A stretch of DNA of 64,000 nt, taken from positions 11,975,962 to 12,039,961 of the forward strand of contig NC_067208.1 of assembly GCF_026262505.1 (NCBI RefSeq). Direction: 5' to 3'. How positions within the stretch are numbered: the stretch's first letter is position 1; the number at the start of each line of letters is the position of its first letter. Under the pieces are notes generated by a model. It made no database searches. It was not told where the DNA came from and was given only the letters and a program-made list of their open reading frames with translations. The translations under genes were made by a program, and so were the position numbers. Positions 19,393 to 29,368 of this stretch are shown in pieces. The stretch comes from Trichomonas vaginalis G3 (taxonomy: Eukaryota > Parabasalia > Trichomonadida > Trichomonadidae).

Positions 19393-22300
19393 TCAGAACT
19401 TCAACTTACGAATAAAGCTTGTTTTAGTCGTTATTGAGAAGTTAAACTTTTCAGCAAAGCAAGGACTAGAAGACTTACATAAGTCAAATCCAATCTCTTG
19501 ACCATCATGAAGTGCTTTGTAAAGTTTCATTAAACTGAACTCAGAGTCTTTGTCATATGTTCCAACAGGTATGTGAATGTTCTTATCTTCATTGTAATAG
19601 CATTGTATAGCTTCAGGAAACATTTCATTTGCTGTTAAAGCAAGGACGTCTTGTTTGACACCTTTACAACGTGCATGGAATGCAACTTCATTTAAATCAT
19701 TCGTGAGTAAGTCTATGTAGGTCTTCTTTCCACAAAATATTGACTTGTATGCTAAACTTTGTTTTCCAGGTGTTATTTCTGCGAAGTCAGAATGAAATTG
19801 ACCAAGGTTCTTTCCTATAAGTTCGCGACCGTATCTCTTCTTAAACTCTGCTGCAAGCTTTGGTATGTCTTCATTGAAAATATGCATGCTATCACAGTCC
19901 TGGTAAAATATTTGAAGTCCCATATCTTCTGCAGTACAGAATACTTCACACATTATTCTCTTCGACATAGACAGAATGTTAACACCAAGTGGACAGAAGT
20001 TAAAGTGTCTGCAAATGCTTTTCGTTAGCTTGAAAATAGTTTTATCTGAACCATCCAAACCTTCGAACTTCACTATATGGTTGTAGTTTCTGATGGCATA
20101 TCTTATAGCATCTTTGTCATTTACTATGGTTATTTTTGACTCAATAGGAGATAGAATAGTTTTGCCATAAATACTGTTCAGAATGAGCTTTATATTTTCT
20201 TGCAAAGGATTTCCTTCTTTCTTATACTTTAACCTTAACTCAAACAACTTCTTTACTTCATCTCTTATTCTAATATCTCTGTTTCCATCGTAATAGTATC
20301 CTTGCAACACTTCACATTTGACACCTTGATATTTTATGAGGTCTTGTAATGTTATATGGTCAACATACATTAAACAGCATGTGTTTGAACTTCTGGGAAC
20401 GTTAAGTTCTGGATTTAGTTCAGGGTCACAAACTATTAAAGGAAAGTGTCTATGTATTCCAATCTCTGTTATCTTAATGAGAACAAAGAAGCCGGACATA
20501 AACTTTTCACCAATGGGTTCCTTTTGGTCGTCATCGAATAAATGTCTCATGAGATACTCTGTGCTTAACATTTCTTTCTTCATAACCTTTGGAATACCTT
20601 CTAAAGTATAAAGTCTTGCTATAGCGGATGGATATAATGAAACAGCGTCGAAATCAGCAATGAGTTTCTTTTCGCTCTTTTGTTTCATGTTATCTGACAG
20701 CATACATCTTCCACCTTGAATACAGCGTGAAATAAATTCTCTTGGTTTATTTGAGAGGTCATATAAATTTCCATTCGGGAAGTACACTCTGTTCTCAAAC
20801 AATTTGTTAGCAATAGAACAAATACTAACGTAGTCATAAACGTTTAAATCAAATTCTTTTAATATATCATTGCGGAACTTAACAAAACCTTCTCTTAAAA
20901 TTCTTACATCTTGTTTGCAATAGAATGTACTATACTTTTCTAAGTCGAAGTGGTTTTCATCTATTCTGCAACCTTTGATGGAATCTATGTTTTTCATGAA
21001 CGTATCCGCATCCCGGATAAACTTACATGCTTCAGAAATGACACCAGTTCTGTTGTCATTTGCTAATAAAACACTGCTGTAGTAGTTGTATGGAAATACT
21101 TCCTTTTCACCACACTGCAAAAGAAACATTTCAGGAAATAGTTTAAGCTTCTTATTTATAACAGTGTATGAATCTTTAATAATGATTGCTTTACCTTTAT
21201 ATATTCCCGTTATCTGCATTGTTCGTGAACCTTTAATGATAGGAGTTCCTTTCACTTCTGTCATGTGTCTTAAGATGAAGTTTATATCATAACTGGGGTT
21301 ATGGAAATATATTAAACTCTTGTCAGGAAGTCGTTCCAAAAATTCTGTTGCACAGTTCTGACCCCAAATGCTTTCACTCACTGAACCATCTTCACTGTCA
21401 TAACAAATGTTAAAGGCTTTATGAACTCCATCAGTGCTACATTCAAAGTCAGCAAAGAAAACGTGCTCAGGAATGAACTTACATTTAGCTTTATTTACTT
21501 CTTTTGACTCGGCTTTCTTCTTCAGTTGTACACAATACTTTGGAGCATATGTCAAATCTTTAAATGGTGCAAGGTTCTGTTTATATAAGTCAGTCGTATA
21601 TGTGAAAAGTTCTCCATAAGAAATAGGTTCGAAATATTTGCACTCCCACAATGTTTTCATAACATCCCATAACGGTGTTGTTCTATCATAACGAACTACA
21701 TATTTATCTTCTCTCTTTGTATAAATCTTCATTTGTTTCTCAAGGTTCATTCCACCACAAGCTTTGAGAATTTCTATATAGTTGCGAATGAAATATGTTG
21801 TCATTGGTAATCTTTCATTTAGCATGTAGTGGTCTTCAACAAGAAGTAAGTCAATAGTTCGAACAGTTTCACATTCTTTTGGTATGTATCTCTTTATTTC
21901 ATTATGTCTTGAGTCATTGAAGTAACCAATGGTAACATTAAATGCTATACCTGTTGCGTCAGAAATTTCTTGTACTTTACTTTGAGGAAAGTCTCTAACA
22001 CGAATGACTTCTCTCATGTGGTCAATAGTTTCTTCATTTACTCCAGCCTGAATGCAAGCATAAACGAAGCAGTTATCTTCTGTCATAAGTGTTGCAGTTC
22101 TTTTGTTCAGTTCATTGAAGATTTGGTAGCGTTCAAGATTTATAGGTAATGTGCAAAGATACTTCCAGAACTGACCGCTTCTCTTCTTATAAAACTTCTT
22201 TTCACCATTATCTTTCCAAAAGCTTTCTATAAGTGCTGGGTTTCCTGTTTGCTTAAGAGCTTCCAAAATGGCTTTCTGGTCATTTGTCAGTGTGCTTTCA

Positions 22301-23172
22301 TCTCTATATGGTCTCTTTTTTGGTTTGCCTTTCTTTACATCTGACATCGTTAAGCCTTCATATTCTGTTAAATCATACATCTTTATTTCGGTAAGATTCT
22401 TTATGTTTGTCAAGAAGAAGTCATAGTGCATTTCAACAATACCTGCAGCATTTGCTTCTATCTCTGATATAAAGTTCTCCTTCAAGAGCTGATGTAGTAA
22501 TGTTCCAATATTATTGAGGTTTAACGTAGAACATTCATACTTTCCACCAAGTTTATAACATACCATCCATCTTTGTTGGGAGTTTATTTTAATCTTCTCT
22601 AAGAGTCTCATGAAAACCTTACCGAAATGTTTGTGTAAGTAGTCTCTGTTTGGTTCATCTAAAGCTTCGATGTTAAAGTCAATGAGTCTATTGCCTGACT
22701 TCACATTCCTCTTCCTATTCTCTTCATCTTTCTTTAACCATCTCTCACCTTCTTTTGGTTTGTCGTCAATGGAACGAATGACATCGTTAGCTTTGCGAAC
22801 TTGTTCTATAGCGCTCTTAAACATCTCTCTTCTCTGTTGTTTCAGTGTGTCGTCTCTTCTTCTTGTTTCACCAACGTTTGCATTTGTTATGTCAAACATT
22901 TCTCTTCTTACTTCATGAGGTACTGAACGTCTATGATATAAGTCAATAGCAACGTCATTTAAAGGAAATGCTCTTGCATGGACTTCGTCCTCGCCGCGTT
23001 GCGGCTTTATGAACTCATGAATTCTATCATAACTTATTGCACCATTATAGTCATTGAGGATGTCAGCGAGTGCTTTTTTGTTTGTTGCGTAATGATTTGC
23101 AACATCTATATTAGCTTCTGTAAGAAGTTGTTTTATTTCCGAGTGTTCTAACTTAGACAACTTCCGATACAT
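19393..23172 (-). CDS. polB: Protein-primed DNA polymerase B (copy B), 1259 aa
   Basis: The replicative polymerase of the Polinton. Visible motifs in order are exonuclease I FADFEC (about residue 575), exonuclease II NPSYDINFI, exonuclease III YCKQDVRIL, polymerase motif A DFDAVSLYPS (about 840), motif B LNSIYGKT (about 1000) and motif C YQDCDSM (about 1090). The 550-residue N-terminal region is the usual place for the terminal protein in this group, though I cannot confirm that part. It reads as one whole frame from the ATG at 23172. A double hairpin lies in frame near residue 57. Confidence 0.95.
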   Translation of the reverse strand: MYRKLSKLEHSEIKQLLTEANIDVANHYATNKKALADILNDYNGAISYDRIHEFIKPQRGEDEVHARAFPLNDVAIDLYHRRSVPHEVRREMFDITNANVGETRRRDDTLKQQRREMFKSAIEQVRKANDVIRSIDDKPKEGERWLKKDEENRKRNVKSGNRLIDFNIEALDEPNRDYLHKHFGKVFMRLLEKIKINSQQRWMVCYKLGGKYECSTLNLNNIGTLLHQLLKENFISEIEANAAGIVEMHYDFFLTNIKNLTEIKMYDLTEYEGLTMSDVKKGKPKKRPYRDESTLTNDQKAILEALKQTGNPALIESFWKDNGEKKFYKKRSGQFWKYLCTLPINLERYQIFNELNKRTATLMTEDNCFVYACIQAGVNEETIDHMREVIRVRDFPQSKVQEISDATGIAFNVTIGYFNDSRHNEIKRYIPKECETVRTIDLLLVEDHYMLNERLPMTTYFIRNYIEILKACGGMNLEKQMKIYTKREDKYVVRYDRTTPLWDVMKTLWECKYFEPISYGELFTYTTDLYKQNLAPFKDLTYAPKYCVQLKKKAESKEVNKAKCKFIPEHVFFADFECSTDGVHKAFNICYDSEDGSVSESIWGQNCATEFLERLPDKSLIYFHNPSYDINFILRHMTEVKGTPIIKGSRTMQITGIYKGKAIIIKDSYTVINKKLKLFPEMFLLQCGEKEVFPYNYYSSVLLANDNRTGVISEACKFIRDADTFMKNIDSIKGCRIDENHFDLEKYSTFYCKQDVRILREGFVKFRNDILKEFDLNVYDYVSICSIANKLFENRVYFPNGNLYDLSNKPREFISRCIQGGRCMLSDNMKQKSEKKLIADFDAVSLYPSAIARLYTLEGIPKVMKKEMLSTEYLMRHLFDDDQKEPIGEKFMSGFFVLIKITEIGIHRHFPLIVCDPELNPELNVPRSSNTCCLMYVDHITLQDLIKYQGVKCEVLQGYYYDGNRDIRIRDEVKKLFELRLKYKKEGNPLQENIKLILNSIYGKTILSPIESKITIVNDKDAIRYAIRNYNHIVKFEGLDGSDKTIFKLTKSICRHFNFCPLGVNILSMSKRIMCEVFCTAEDMGLQIFYQDCDSMHIFNEDIPKLAAEFKKRYGRELIGKNLGQFHSDFAEITPGKQSLAYKSIFCGKKTYIDLLTNDLNEVAFHARCKGVKQDVLALTANEMFPEAIQCYYNEDKNIHIPVGTYDKDSEFSLMKLYKALHDGQEIGFDLCKSSSPCFAEKFNFSITTKTSFIRKLKF
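22980..23005. repeat. Double-hairpin palindrome inside polB (copy B)
   Basis: GGACTTCGTCC and GCCGCGTTGCGGC, identical to 1910-1935 of copy A. The element does not disturb the frame and encodes Pro-Gln-Arg-Gly-Glu-Asp-Glu-Val within the N-terminal region. Confidence 0.75.
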
Positions 23173-23262
23173 CTTTAGTAGGAAATAAAAAAATATTTTT
23201 TGAAAAAATTAGATTAGATTTTTTTAAGTTATTTTTCAAAATAATTTAATATTTTTGTTTTA

Positions 23263-23736
23263 ATGAAACACATGCAAGATTGCAAGTTCTTTTCATACAA
23301 TGCTCTCGCTACTGCCATCAAGAATGAGTTCAATAATGCTTCAAATGTTAATGTTATCTTTAACAAGAAGTTTGTGAAAGAATCTAAGTTTGGTCAGTAT
23401 GTCAGACCATTAGCTATCGTCATTGACCGCAAACGTTATACTTCACAAGAGTTAGCAGTAGTTTTGAAACAAAAGAGTTTCTTCGTGAATGTCAAAGATA
23501 CTCATTATACTGTCATAAAGAACTCTAACGTTGACTTCTTCAGTATTGCTTTAAATCTTTCCGAACAGAAAGAATATAAGAAGGGTGAAACATCTGTGAA
23601 ATATTATCCTTCATCTCTGAAGACAATAACGAACAAAGATGTTATACAGAAATTCTTACCAAAGGTTGAAGAAGCTTCTATTGACATTGACGAAGGAAGT
23701 GAAATGGTTGAAGAAATTGACCCTGAAGCTATTTAA
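23263..23736 (+). CDS. Polinton small protein of 157 aa (copy B)
   Basis: It is nearly identical to 2190-2663 of copy A, differing at only a few residues. It is divergent from polB across an AT-rich gap with short inverted A/T tracts (AAGTTATTTTTCAAAATAA). Its function is unrecognised. The low divergence supports recent amplification of the two Polintons. Confidence 0.7.
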   Translation: MKHMQDCKFFSYNALATAIKNEFNNASNVNVIFNKKFVKESKFGQYVRPLAIVIDRKRYTSQELAVVLKQKSFFVNVKDTHYTVIKNSNVDFFSIALNLSEQKEYKKGETSVKYYPSSLKTITNKDVIQKFLPKVEEASIDIDEGSEMVEEIDPEAI

Positions 23737-23753
23737 GCAAAAATATATTTTTT

Positions 23754-23805
23754 GGTGAAGAGGTGAGATTTCACCTGTTTTTTTCACCTCTTTTTTTCAC
23801 CTCAT
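23754..23805. repeat. Intergenic palindrome, GGTGA type (copy B)
   Basis: GGTGAAGAGGTGAGATTTCACC with TTTTTTCACCTC arms lies between the convergent 157-aa and KilA-N genes. It corresponds to 3042-3092 of copy A and keeps the same arm type there. Confidence 0.7.
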
Positions 23806-23832
23806 TCTCTCTTCGTTAATGTTGTCGTGACT

Positions 23833-24672
23833 TCATTCTTCCTCTTTGAAGTTATCGAAATACTCTGTTATTTTTTCCTTCAGTAATGTTAAGTCTTCTT
23901 TGAATGTAAGTATTGTACAACCTTTGATGTCATAGTGTGTTTGAGGTAACGTATCTTGAACTATTTGTTTCACATCTTCATTTGGGGTCATTGAAATCGG
24001 TAAGTTTTCACGATAGAACCAGTTTCTGTCAGATTTATATATTTTAGCGAGGTCATAAAAGCTCTTGTTGTTTCTTCTGACTAAATGCAACATAACCATA
24101 TCTTTATCTTCTTCATTTTCCATCTCTTCAGTATAAATCATATACTTATAGTTCTTTTCCTTACCTTTTGGTACCGAACGTGGTATTCTTTTCTGTATGC
24201 TTTTGTCTTTTGCATCAAGCTTGTTTTCCATCTCTTCACGTTCTTGTCTATGAATTTCGTCAAGAAGTCTGTAAATATACCAAGCATAACGAGGCGAAGC
24301 CCACATTGCTACAGCATTTACAAGAAGTCTATGTACATAATATCCTCTCAAACCGTTTGGCAATTTTTCACGATTTTCATAGAGTTTTGGCGACTGGGGT
24401 TTTTTACCTACTCGCTGTTCTTCACTGTTTTCAGAAAAAAGTATGTCTCGCTGTGCTTCGCTCAAAAGTTCTTGTGTGTTTTGGTTCCTAAACCAGTCTT
24501 TAGGAAGCTTAGTATCTGGAGCATAACATGCTGTCAAAATACTTTGCATTTGGTACATATCGTCTTTGACCGAACGAATGAGACGGAGTTGTTTGTTAAA
24601 CTGAACCCACTCATATTCTTCATTTATAGCTTCATGGACTATAACTGTTGTTGTGTTCTCTGATGTTGTCAT
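23833..24672 (-). CDS. KilA-N domain DNA-binding protein (copy B), ~279 aa
   Basis: The KilA-N signature LLVNAVAMWASPRYAWYIY lies near the centre, followed by a basic hinge (KSIQKRIPRSVPKGKEKN) and a conserved C-terminal region ending YFDNFKEEE. The first 45 residues and everything after KilA-N match copy A, but the block before KilA-N (DTKLPKDWFRNQNTQELL...) is different in sequence and length. This mosaic layout suggests domain exchange. I use the ATG at 24672. Confidence 0.75.
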   Translation of the reverse strand: MTTSENTTTVIVHEAINEEYEWVQFNKQLRLIRSVKDDMYQMQSILTACYAPDTKLPKDWFRNQNTQELLSEAQRDILFSENSEEQRVGKKPQSPKLYENREKLPNGLRGYYVHRLLVNAVAMWASPRYAWYIYRLLDEIHRQEREEMENKLDAKDKSIQKRIPRSVPKGKEKNYKYMIYTEEMENEEDKDMVMLHLVRRNNKSFYDLAKIYKSDRNWFYRENLPISMTPNEDVKQIVQDTLPQTHYDIKGCTILTFKEDLTLLKEKITEYFDNFKEEE

Positions 24673-24777
24673 TACTGTCTTTACATACAAAATAAAAAGT
24701 TAGAAAAAAATAAAACTAGCGTTATTTTTTCTATCTTAAGGAAATTCATGATTTTTGTGCTGAATTCAATAAAAATA

Positions 24778-24925
24778 TATTTTAGGTGAAGAGGTGAAGC
24801 CCACATTGCTACAGCATTTACTAAAAGTCTATGAACATAATATCCTTTCAAACCAGGAGCCAAATTCTTGCGATTTTCGTACGGAATCTCTTCTCTCGGT
24901 TTTCCGAGGGAAGCAAGCATATCCT
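24778..24925 (-). pseudogene. KilA-N fragment fused to an intergenic palindrome
   Basis: Between the KilA-N gene and the next gene is a short piece coding for EEIPYENRKNLAPGLKGYYV and the KilA-N core. This is the copy A version of the region and not the one of the adjacent copy B gene. Its edge coincides with AGGTGAAGAGGTGAAGCCC, where the intergenic palindrome and the KilA-N coding sequence share GAGGTGA. It is a remnant of recombination. Confidence 0.65.
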
Positions 24926-24968
24926 ACTACTCATGAAATTTGGTCATTTTTCAGCAAAAATAATGTTT

Positions 24969-25003
24969 AGGGTAGAAGGTTAGATCTAACCTCATTTCTA
25001 CCC
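24969..25003. repeat. AGATCT-centred palindrome, GGTTAG type (copy B)
   Basis: GGGTAGAAGGTTAGATCTAACC with a TTTCTACCC arm. In copy A the same site (4738-4790) has GGTGA/TCACC arms. The pairing and the AGATCT centre are kept while both arms differ. Confidence 0.75.
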
Positions 25004-25010
25004 TCATTAT

Positions 25011-25949
25011 TTATAACCGTTTTACATGGTAAACGTTATGAATTCGTGAGACTCTAAACAGTTTTGTAGCTTCTATTTCTTCAGTTAATATATCGAATGT
25101 TTTAACAATGCCGAAGGTTTCTTTATACTTCTTCTTGACGTCAGATAGAAGGAAATCTTCTGCTGTTGGATAGTTTTTGTTCAGAAATTCTAACATGTTC
25201 ATTTTATTTTCTGCTGGTTTTTCTGCTTCTTTCTTTAAGTCTGCATAGTCGTTTCGCATTCTTTCTATCTCTTTGACTGAGTAGTTATATTTTCTTATTG
25301 CTGCTTTACATTTTGAACATTGCGGCATCGTTTTTGCGTTATACATTGAAATAAAACCAGCTAGAACAACTAAGGCGTCAATGGTTTTCTTTAACTCAAA
25401 AGCTGCTGGTTTTATCTGTTCATTCCATACCTTACCTCTTCTATCTTTATCTCTTATCTGCCATACACATTTTGCAACTAATGAAACAAAGTTGTCGTAT
25501 GTCTTAAACTCCCCAGATTTATATATGTCAGAGATGTTCTTATATACCATGTCGCAATCTTTGTCCATAACTTTATGGTTGCAATGATATCCTAGAAACT
25601 CATAGTTTACTTTACGTATGAACTTCTTTATTTCTACTGAGTCAGTTGCTTTGACTTCTATTTCATCGAATTCAGGAATAGTGAGCTTTTGCTGCTGAAT
25701 TTCAGGCAATTTGGGTAAATGGTCAATAATGTCCTGCATTTCATAAAGATACTGTTCCTTTTCTTCATCCTGTGCGGTACAGTCTAAATTACTTGTTAAA
25801 AGTTCTTGCTTTATTCTTTGTATTTCTGTTACAAAACTATATGAAGAAGGAATGAAGCTTTTCATCTCTACTAACATAGATGTTGGATTCATGACTAACG
25901 AGTTTGGTGAAGTTGTTTGAATTGTTGTTGTGTTCTCTGATGTTGACAT
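25011..25949 (-). CDS. Polinton Cys-motif protein, ~312 aa (copy B)
   Basis: A protein of about 312 residues beginning MSTSENTTTIQTT, behind the shared leader with ATGTAA. It contains one CxxC pair in MPQCSKCKAAIRKYNYS and helical, Lys/Glu-rich flanks. Its first eight residues and leader match those of the KilA-N gene, while the rest is unrelated, so the two genes share only their 5' end. It is flanked on both sides by GGTTAG-type palindromes. No family is recognised. Confidence 0.65.
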   Translation of the reverse strand: MSTSENTTTIQTTSPNSLVMNPTSMLVEMKSFIPSSYSFVTEIQRIKQELLTSNLDCTAQDEEKEQYLYEMQDIIDHLPKLPEIQQQKLTIPEFDEIEVKATDSVEIKKFIRKVNYEFLGYHCNHKVMDKDCDMVYKNISDIYKSGEFKTYDNFVSLVAKCVWQIRDKDRRGKVWNEQIKPAAFELKKTIDALVVLAGFISMYNAKTMPQCSKCKAAIRKYNYSVKEIERMRNDYADLKKEAEKPAENKMNMLEFLNKNYPTAEDFLLSDVKKKYKETFGIVKTFDILTEEIEATKLFRVSRIHNVYHVKRL

Positions 25950-26035
25950 TACTGTCTTTACATACAAAATAAAAAAATTTGGTAGAAAAAAATTAGCGTT
26001 ATTTTTCTAACTAATGAAATTCATGAAAATTCATG

Positions 26036-26093
26036 AGGGTAGAAATGAGGGTAGAAATGAGGTTAGATCTAACCATCTACCCTAAACATTATT
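26036..26093. repeat. AGATCT-centred palindrome, GGTTAG type (copy B)
   Basis: Two GGGTAGAAATGA units and GGTTAGATCTAACC are followed by ATCTACCC. It lies upstream of the 312-aa gene, so that gene is bracketed by palindromes of the same arm type. Confidence 0.7.
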
Positions 26094-26487
26094 TTTGGTG
26101 AATTCAGCAACAAAATGAACGAGGTCAGGATGTATGTAAATACCTTTGAATTCATTTATAACGCCTTAGTAAGCTCATAAAATGCTTGTTTTGAGGTCGA
26201 GCCACTTTTGGCTCCACCGTATTCTTTCAACCAAAACTCAAGAATTTCCTGCATGAATTTTGTATAAAAAGCAACCGTCTGAATTCAGACTGTTGCTATA
26301 TTCTTCACAAAATGCCTTATAATACTCTTCCCAGGACTTATTTTCCAACAACTTTCTAAAGTCTTTCCTAAACTGACGGCGCAAAGCGCCAAGATGGGCT
26401 CAAAGAGCCCTCCTGACTGACTGACTGACTGACGGCACAAAGTGGCTTAACGAAAACATTAATATATAAAATTCATGAAAATTCATG
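26094..26487. other. Copy B-specific intergenic stretch with hairpins
   Basis: About 390 bases with no convincing gene. It contains the hairpin GAGCCACTTTTGGCTC (26199-26214), a double hairpin (26378-26410) and a CTGACTGACTGACTGAC tract. It has no counterpart in copy A. Confidence 0.6.
26378..26410. repeat. Double-hairpin palindrome, intergenic (copy B)
   Basis: GGCGCAAAGCGCC, AAGAT, GGGCTCAAAGAGCCC. The same 33 bases recur at 33030-33062, both flanked by CTGAC. The adjacent GGCACAAAGTGGC looks like a degenerate second copy. Two identical copies at unrelated sites in one element suggest that it moves. Confidence 0.8.
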
Positions 26488-26536
26488 AGGGTGAAAAAAC
26501 AGGTGAGAAAACAGGTGAGATCTCACCTCTTCACCT
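26488..26536. repeat. AGATCT-centred palindrome beside the integrase (copy B)
   Basis: Three GGTGA-type arms facing TCACC arms; it corresponds to 5821-5870 of copy A. Confidence 0.7.
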
Positions 26537-26879
26537 AAAATATATTTTTGGTGTAAATTTATGACAAAAATAAATGGTACCATTAATGATATCATGACTG
26601 TTCTCATTCATGTCTGATTTACATCTAATGAAAAAGTTTAGAAGAATTTTCTTATTCTTTCTGGCTTATTTTTGTCTTTCCAGTACTCCCGCTCTAATGG
26701 TCCCAGATGTGTTGTCTTTGACTCTCTCAAGTTCTTAGATGGTATAACATCTTCAACGCCTCCTTCATATCTTACTTTATAAGTGTCATCGTTTATGTTA
26801 TAGCCAAGTATTTCAATAACCACTCCTCGCTTTGCTTCGTCAATGGTTTCAGCAAGTTTGCCATTACTACTTTCGACTA

Positions 26880-28472
26880 TAGATCCAAGGTGATGTGATT
26901 TTTGCATCCCTGGGATGGACGATACACCCAAAGTGTCACCTTTTTGGGATAACATGAATTTTAAATATCATGAGAGTTCTGCAAACCATATGCACAATAT
27001 CTATTCAGCCTGACTTCTTGTATATATGAGTTAGACTTCTTAAATATTGTGCTTGGGGCGATATAAGTATTTCCGAGATTACCATCGTGCTCTATAGTAT
27101 GCTACTTCTCCCTGGTTCTAGCTCAGTTCCAAGGATATTGGCGTTCAAGGATTTGGCAAGGTCCTTCCGAAGTCTCTCATTCGATGAGAGATTTCGGAAG
27201 AATCTTGCCTTAAAGTACTCCAACTCTTGTTCTTTTGTTCCTAAATAGTGAGAAAAGTTATTTGACTACTTAAGGTAGAGATTATCCGAGGTCCCTCATT
27301 TGATGAGAGGCCTCGGATAATCTCTGCTTTAAAATTGTACACTTGTAGTCCATGAGAGTGTAAGTATACATTGATAGGACAGCTTTCTTCTGAAGTCTTA
27401 GATTTGATGAGAACCTCAGAAGAAAACTGTCATATTTTATAGTAAAAGGAGTTTCAGGAGCTCCAAAGCTCCCTTTCGTAAGGATTAGGAGCTTTGGAGC
27501 TCCTGGTTCGTAGATGTGTTTCGCATCTTTCATCAGCAAAGGACATTTACCATCTGGGACTCTGTTGATGGAGACTCAGGAGCTCCAAAGCTCCCTTTAG
27601 TAAGGATTAGAAGCTTTGAAGCTCCTGGTTCGTAGACGTGTTTCGCATCTTTCATCAGAAGAGGCCCAAATGGTAAATAGCCTCTGCTGATGAGCTTCAG
27701 GAGCTCCAAGACTCCCTCTCGTAACGATTAGGAGCTTTGTAGCTCCTGAAGGTAAGGTAGGATTGCTCTGATCTCTAATCAGTAGATGCCATGCCTCATT
27801 ATGAACTCTACTGACAAGAGATCAAGAGCTCCAAGGACTCCTTTTTTAGTTAGTGGCGTTCTCACCATTTAGTAGGATTGCTGATCCTACTAATGAAGTG
27901 ATCACTTAGTATACGTTTTGAATAAATTGAATTTTTTTTAGAATTTAGTATTTTTTATAGACATCACATGTATATTATAAATACATAAATATATTCTTTA
28001 ATTCAAAAAATTCAATTCGGTTTTGGGATGGGCATCCCAGCCCCAAGTATTCAATTTTATTCAATTTTTAAAGAATTTTGGGTTGGGATGCCCAGACCAA
28101 AACAAGCTTTATATTTTGATGTGTAGATACGTATGTGTGCATCATTGTTGTGTTATATATTATGTTTTTAATGAAAAAAAATCTGATTCAAAAAAAATTA
28201 TCACTAATTAGTTGATAATATAAAGAAAAAATAGATAAATTGTATGTTTTTAGAGTATTTATCCACATTCACTCATATGAATTTCATTAAATAGTGTCTT
28301 TTTACTCCCAAATTTATTTTGAATTATTGAAATCAAAGAAAAAAAATCAGAAAAATTTCTCGAAATTTTTATTTTCAAAAAAAATTTGGATTTTATATTG
28401 AAAACTGACACTGGGAGGACGATAGGGCTGGGATTGGAGATACCCCGCTCACTTGGGAAAAATACGGATCTA
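26880..28472. mobile_element. Hairpin-rich transposon without an integrase gene, inserted in the Polinton integrase
   Basis: A 1593-base element with 7-base terminal inverted repeats (TAGATCC...GGATCTA) flanked by the 12-base direct repeat TACTTTCGACTA (26868-26879 and 28473-28484). Copy A has a single, uninterrupted version of the target. Its interior has at least six imperfect hairpins of about 50 bases (see 27157-27752) and no convincing gene. It is probably a non-autonomous DNA transposon; the family is unknown to me. Confidence 0.85.
27157..27752. repeat. Array of six imperfect hairpins in the inserted element
   Basis: Hairpins at about 27157-27209, 27271-27325, 27379-27431, 27453-27505, 27576-27628 and 27696-27748. 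The first three share a T(C/T)GATGAGA loop region. The last three are related copies with CAGGAGCTCCAAAGCTCCC and GGAGCTTTGGAGCTCCTG arms. Spacers are 20-75 bases. The layout is like the hairpin arrays at 39.6-39.8 and 41.7-42.4 kb, but the stem sequences are different. Confidence 0.8.
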
Positions 28473-29368
28473 TACTTTCGACTAATTTATGTCGAGGGTA
28501 AAACGCAATAGAGTCGTCAGCAGCTTTTATAAGATATCCATTACCTTGCGTAGAGTCTACGATATAATAGTTTCTACTTAACCTTAAACGTTTCTTTGTC
28601 AACGGTTTGTCGTCAAGAACTACACGAACTTTTGTACCAGGAATGAGGGTAAATTGCGTTGAATTTCTGATATTTTGTGTTTGGCTTCGTTTCTTTTGTA
28701 TATACTTTTCTTCTTGTTGTTGTGTCATTGAATTTGGTGTATGTCCTGTTGTAGAATGTGTTGAGGAATTATATACTTCGAGAAAATGTTTCATTGTTTC
28801 TTCGGTAAAGTCTCGCTCTTGATTTAAATCTCTGAGCGTTCTTATGAAGCGGTTTATGATGCCGAGTATGTTATGGTTATGGTCTTCAGTAGTGTAGTGA
28901 GTTATGTTATGCTTAATGAGAAAATCTGTGATTTCATTGCTGAGGTATGCACTGTCTTGGTCTGATGTTAACGTACTTGGGCTATGTTCTGCTACAAACT
29001 TTTGTAAAACTCTTAACACTTCACGAGTTCCTTTATTTTTCATTATATACGCAAAAGCTTTACGAGTGTTAACATTAATGAAGATGAGGAATGGTTTATG
29101 TCCTCCTTTTCTGCTTTGAATGAGAGTGTCAAATTGGTATGCGTCAGGAGTGTTGGAGTAAATTGGTAAAAAGTAGTCGTAAGGGTTTATTTTTGTTTGA
29201 TGTACAACATTTTTGTCAAAGAACCTTTTCACTTCAGCTCTGTTAGTAAATCCCCAACTCTTTGCAGCTTCATTGAACTTCTTAAATGACCTCTATGGAT
29301 GTTGTTCGAATACTTCTTTCAAGCTCATTTATGTAAAGTTAAAGATTTTATTCTAGGCTCAAGCGCGT

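Larger units (their letters stand above)
26638..29328 (-). pseudogene. Polinton integrase interrupted by a hairpin-rich element (copy B)
   Basis: Same rve integrase as in copy A: a zinc-finger-like/N-terminal region, the DDE core with TLTSDQDSAYL, and a chromodomain-like tail at the low-coordinate end. A 1593-base foreign element (26880-28472) lies between the core and the tail, with a 12-base target duplication. The gene is therefore disrupted by insertion and this copy cannot be expected to make its own integrase. Confidence 0.9.

Noticed and set aside
24291-24304. Possible further double hairpin (GAGGCGAAGCCCAC) in the KilA-N gene
   Set aside because: There is only one weak stem and no partner hairpin. 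It encodes the conserved KilA-N core and the stem is not kept in copy A.
24085-24663. 192-codon plus-strand open frame
   Set aside because: It is antisense to the KilA-N gene, low-complexity hydrophobic, and not conserved as protein in copy A.
28023-28211. 62-codon frame in the hairpin-rich insert
   Set aside because: Composition is that of AT-rich non-coding DNA and it overlaps palindromic GGGATGGGCATCCC sequence.
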